DNA from: Croceicoccus sediminis
Lineage (GTDB): Bacteria > Pseudomonadota > Alphaproteobacteria > Sphingomonadales > Sphingomonadaceae
Assembly (NCBI RefSeq): GCF_007570835.1
Contig: NZ_SUNC01000001.1
Span: 1,178,001 to 1,242,000, forward strand
DNA length: 64,000 nt
Direction: 5' to 3'
Position numbers and translations under genes: made by a program. Of the stretch, positions 62,557 through 64,000 are shown in pieces. Numbering within the stretch: position 1 is the stretch's first letter; each line of letters begins with the position of its first letter. Under the pieces are notes generated by a model. The model saw nothing but the letters and a program-made list of their open reading frames with translations, was not told the origin of the DNA and made no database searches.

Positions 62557-62994
62557 GTGGCCGGTCACGACACCCTGATTGCCCTAGCGCGCGAGGCGGC
62601 GGCGAAAGCCCATGCGCCCTATTCCGGCTTTCACGTCGGTGCGGCGGTCGAAAGCGCGGACGGCACGATCGTCACCGGCGCGAACATGGAAAACGCCTGT
62701 TACCGTCTCGGCATCTGTGCCGAACAGTCCGCCCTGACCGCGGCGCAGCACGCCTTCGGATTGAAGAACGTGGTGCGCATCGCGGTCGCCGGCGGCCCGA
62801 TGCGCGGCGGCGCAGTGGTCGGCGACGATGTCGTCACGCCCTGCGGCGGGTGCCGACAGGCGATATACGAGGCGGCGGCGCTATCAGGTCACGACGTCGA
62901 AATCGTCTCTGCCAGCGCGGAGGGCGACGCGGTAGAAGTGCGCCGGATATCAGAGCTGCTGCCCATTGCCTTCGGGCCCGACGCTCTGGCCTGA
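62557..62994 (+). CDS. cdd: Cytidine deaminase
   Basis: Pyrimidine salvage enzyme that deaminates cytidine and deoxycytidine; 145 residues, the short tetrameric form. Zinc ligands are C54 (ICAEQSAL, with catalytic E56) and C96/C99 (PCGGCRQ). YSGFHVGAAV near 22-31 and GANMENA complete the signature. The start is GTG 62557, 4 bases after the bfr stop, so it may be read from the iron-storage transcript although functions differ. Confidence 0.95.
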   Translation: MAGHDTLIALAREAAAKAHAPYSGFHVGAAVESADGTIVTGANMENACYRLGICAEQSALTAAQHAFGLKNVVRIAVAGGPMRGGAVVGDDVVTPCGGCRQAIYEAAALSGHDVEIVSASAEGDAVEVRRISELLPIAFGPDALA

Positions 62995-63043
62995 CCTGCC
63001 CGCGCCGTGTTAACCCCCATGCGGGTCGTGCAAGGGGGAAGCC

Positions 63044-63427
63044 ATGAAAGAACTCATCGCCTGCATCGCCGCTGTCGGCCTTGCCGCCTGCTCGCAACCT
63101 TCGCAAATCTCGGATTCCGCGCCCTCACCCGAAGTCGCCGGCTTCGTGGCCGGACCGGGCACTTATGCCGTCGGCGATGACACCACGGTCTACGTCAAGA
63201 CGCAGCTGGACGAGGATGGCACTTACGTCGACATGGACGATACCGAGCCTGTCGACGGCGGCACGTGGCGCGTGGACGGGGCGACGATGTGCTTCGATCC
63301 CGAAGGCGATGCAGCGGACCGGCAGGAGCGCTGCTGGATCAACGGACCGCAACAGGCCGACGGCAGCTTCATGTCGACCCGCGACGACGGCAGCCAGGCC
63401 TATCGCGTCACGCCGATAAGCGAATGA
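63044..63427 (+). CDS. Putative lipoprotein
   Basis: A 127-residue protein with a type II signal peptide (MKELIACIAAVGLAAC), lipidated Cys at residue 16. The mature part is acidic and contains GTYAVGDDTTVYVKTQLDEDGTYVD and a W-R-V-D-G-A-T-M-C-F-D-P-E-G strand with two Cys, a pattern seen in many small sphingomonad lipoproteins. No known domain. It is 49 bases after cdd. Confidence 0.75.
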   Translation: MKELIACIAAVGLAACSQPSQISDSAPSPEVAGFVAGPGTYAVGDDTTVYVKTQLDEDGTYVDMDDTEPVDGGTWRVDGATMCFDPEGDAADRQERCWINGPQQADGSFMSTRDDGSQAYRVTPISE

Positions 63428-63433
63428 TCCCGC

Positions 63434-63832
63434 TCAACTGCGGGCGAAGAACGTGAGCCCCATGGCAAGATAGGCGCAGAACCAGAAGCCCGCATCGATC
63501 AGGGCAATGACGCGCGGCGTGCGCTGATGCAGGTAATTGGTCCAGAGTGCGGGGATCACGAAGAACAGCGCGACGCCCCCGCTCATCATCGGGTAGAGCC
63601 ACCACTTCGACGGATCGGAAAGCCGGGCGAACATGTGGCCCAGCATGGCCGCCGACACCAGCACCAGAAGGAAGGTGAAGAACATCGTCGTGAACGGCCG
63701 GCGCCGGACTTCCAGACCGCCCGGCCCGGCCATCACGGCCATCGGGCGCGAAAATACGCGATACCAGATCGCCGCGACGACCATGGCGGCCAACGCGGCG
63801 AGAACGACGCCAATCCAGTCGACAGGACCCAT
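63434..63832 (-). CDS. DUF1761 family membrane protein
   Basis: A 132-residue inner-membrane protein with four helices, beginning MGPVDWIGVVLAALAAMVVAAIWY, the standard DUF1761 start (a W-Y in helix 1). The later SGGVALFFVIPALWTNYLHQRTPRVIALIDAGFW is the second family block. ATG 63832 has GGAG 5 bases upstream. It is convergent with the lipoprotein gene. No function is known. 63833-64000 contains no supported gene. Confidence 0.82.
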   Translation of the reverse strand: MGPVDWIGVVLAALAAMVVAAIWYRVFSRPMAVMAGPGGLEVRRRPFTTMFFTFLLVLVSAAMLGHMFARLSDPSKWWLYPMMSGGVALFFVIPALWTNYLHQRTPRVIALIDAGFWFCAYLAMGLTFFARS

Positions 63833-64000
63833 CCGTACTCCGCCTGCAAATTCCCGCTGTCCGGGCGGGAAGCTCACTCTTGCAACGGTCCCTACACCCA
63901 ATTCGCGCAGAGTTTAAGGGCAGGCGCGCTCTTGCACAGTCAACGAACCGCTGGCGCGCACGGCCCGTCGCGTGTATCGGCGCGGCAAATGGCTCAAGAA

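Overview
The window reads as chromosomal DNA of a sphingomonad-type alphaproteobacterium (Sphingomonadales; Erythrobacteraceae or Sphingomonadaceae is my best guess). It is high in G+C (67% in a 60-base sample at 25921). It carries family markers of that group: an archaeal-type class I lysyl-tRNA synthetase, a TonB-dependent receptor followed by a TPR-sulfotransferase, an RcnB-like protein, several DUF2171 proteins, and sigma-EcfG-like promoters (GGAAC-N16/17-CGTT). I found no rRNA, tRNA, CRISPR array, transposase or prophage. Genes are dense on both strands and most are housekeeping.

Layout. 1-5776: an edge-cut L,D-transpeptidase, EttA, an Arg/Asp-rich RcnB-like protein, cytochrome b561, a 2-oxoglutarate dioxygenase and thioredoxin TrxC. 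5780-19945: an accessory catabolic/uptake region with SDR plus SnoaL-like enzyme, TetR regulator, PutP-type symporter, a stand-alone TonB C-terminal-like protein, a haem c/PQQ dehydrogenase overlapping a second SDR, a BCCT transporter, and a TonB receptor with TPR-sulfotransferase. 19928-25022: MFS transporter, small zincin, LysK, lipoprotein, PPK2 and a small exported protein. 25135-25888: a two-gene islet of lower G+C (39% over 120 counted bases). 25908-37004: nrdB and nrdA, co-oriented but about 8 kb apart. Between them lie three small DUF2171-type genes, a sulfotransferase, a PepSY-like membrane protein, a CheB-CheR-PAS-HWE kinase, a Crp/Fnr regulator and a short LOV protein. 37557-48953: GlsB-like protein, diguanylate cyclase, NadB, thiolase, small exported proteins, thioredoxin-TPR lipoprotein, EamA exporter, a two-copy repeat, GuaA and a sugar-phosphate transferase. 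49180-57315: pirin, hisG-hisD, DUF1993, nusB, thiL, H+-pyrophosphatase and TesB. 57404-60359: an orphan ParA, a protein with a ribbon-helix-helix-like tail, and a TPR-SPOR protein in one apparent operon. 60469-63832: DUF418 protein, Bfd-Bfr iron storage, cytidine deaminase and two small envelope proteins.

How it fits together. The most distinctive part is the stretch inside the split nrdA/nrdB pair. A blue-light LOV protein and a Crp/Fnr regulator are translationally coupled, sit behind an EcfG-like promoter, and lie just upstream of a large HWE-family kinase. Two DUF2171 genes nearby also have EcfG-like promoters. This looks like a sensor-plus-output locus of the general stress response placed among deoxynucleotide synthesis genes. 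Other leads are the ParA/RHH-like/SPOR operon, an identical 14-bp palindrome upstream of nrdA and of the thiolase, hairpins in the nrdA leader, and the low-G+C islet directly behind nrdB.

All functions come from reading the sequence and from family knowledge. No database search was run. Start codons are my choice from Shine-Dalgarno spacing, signal peptides and overlaps.
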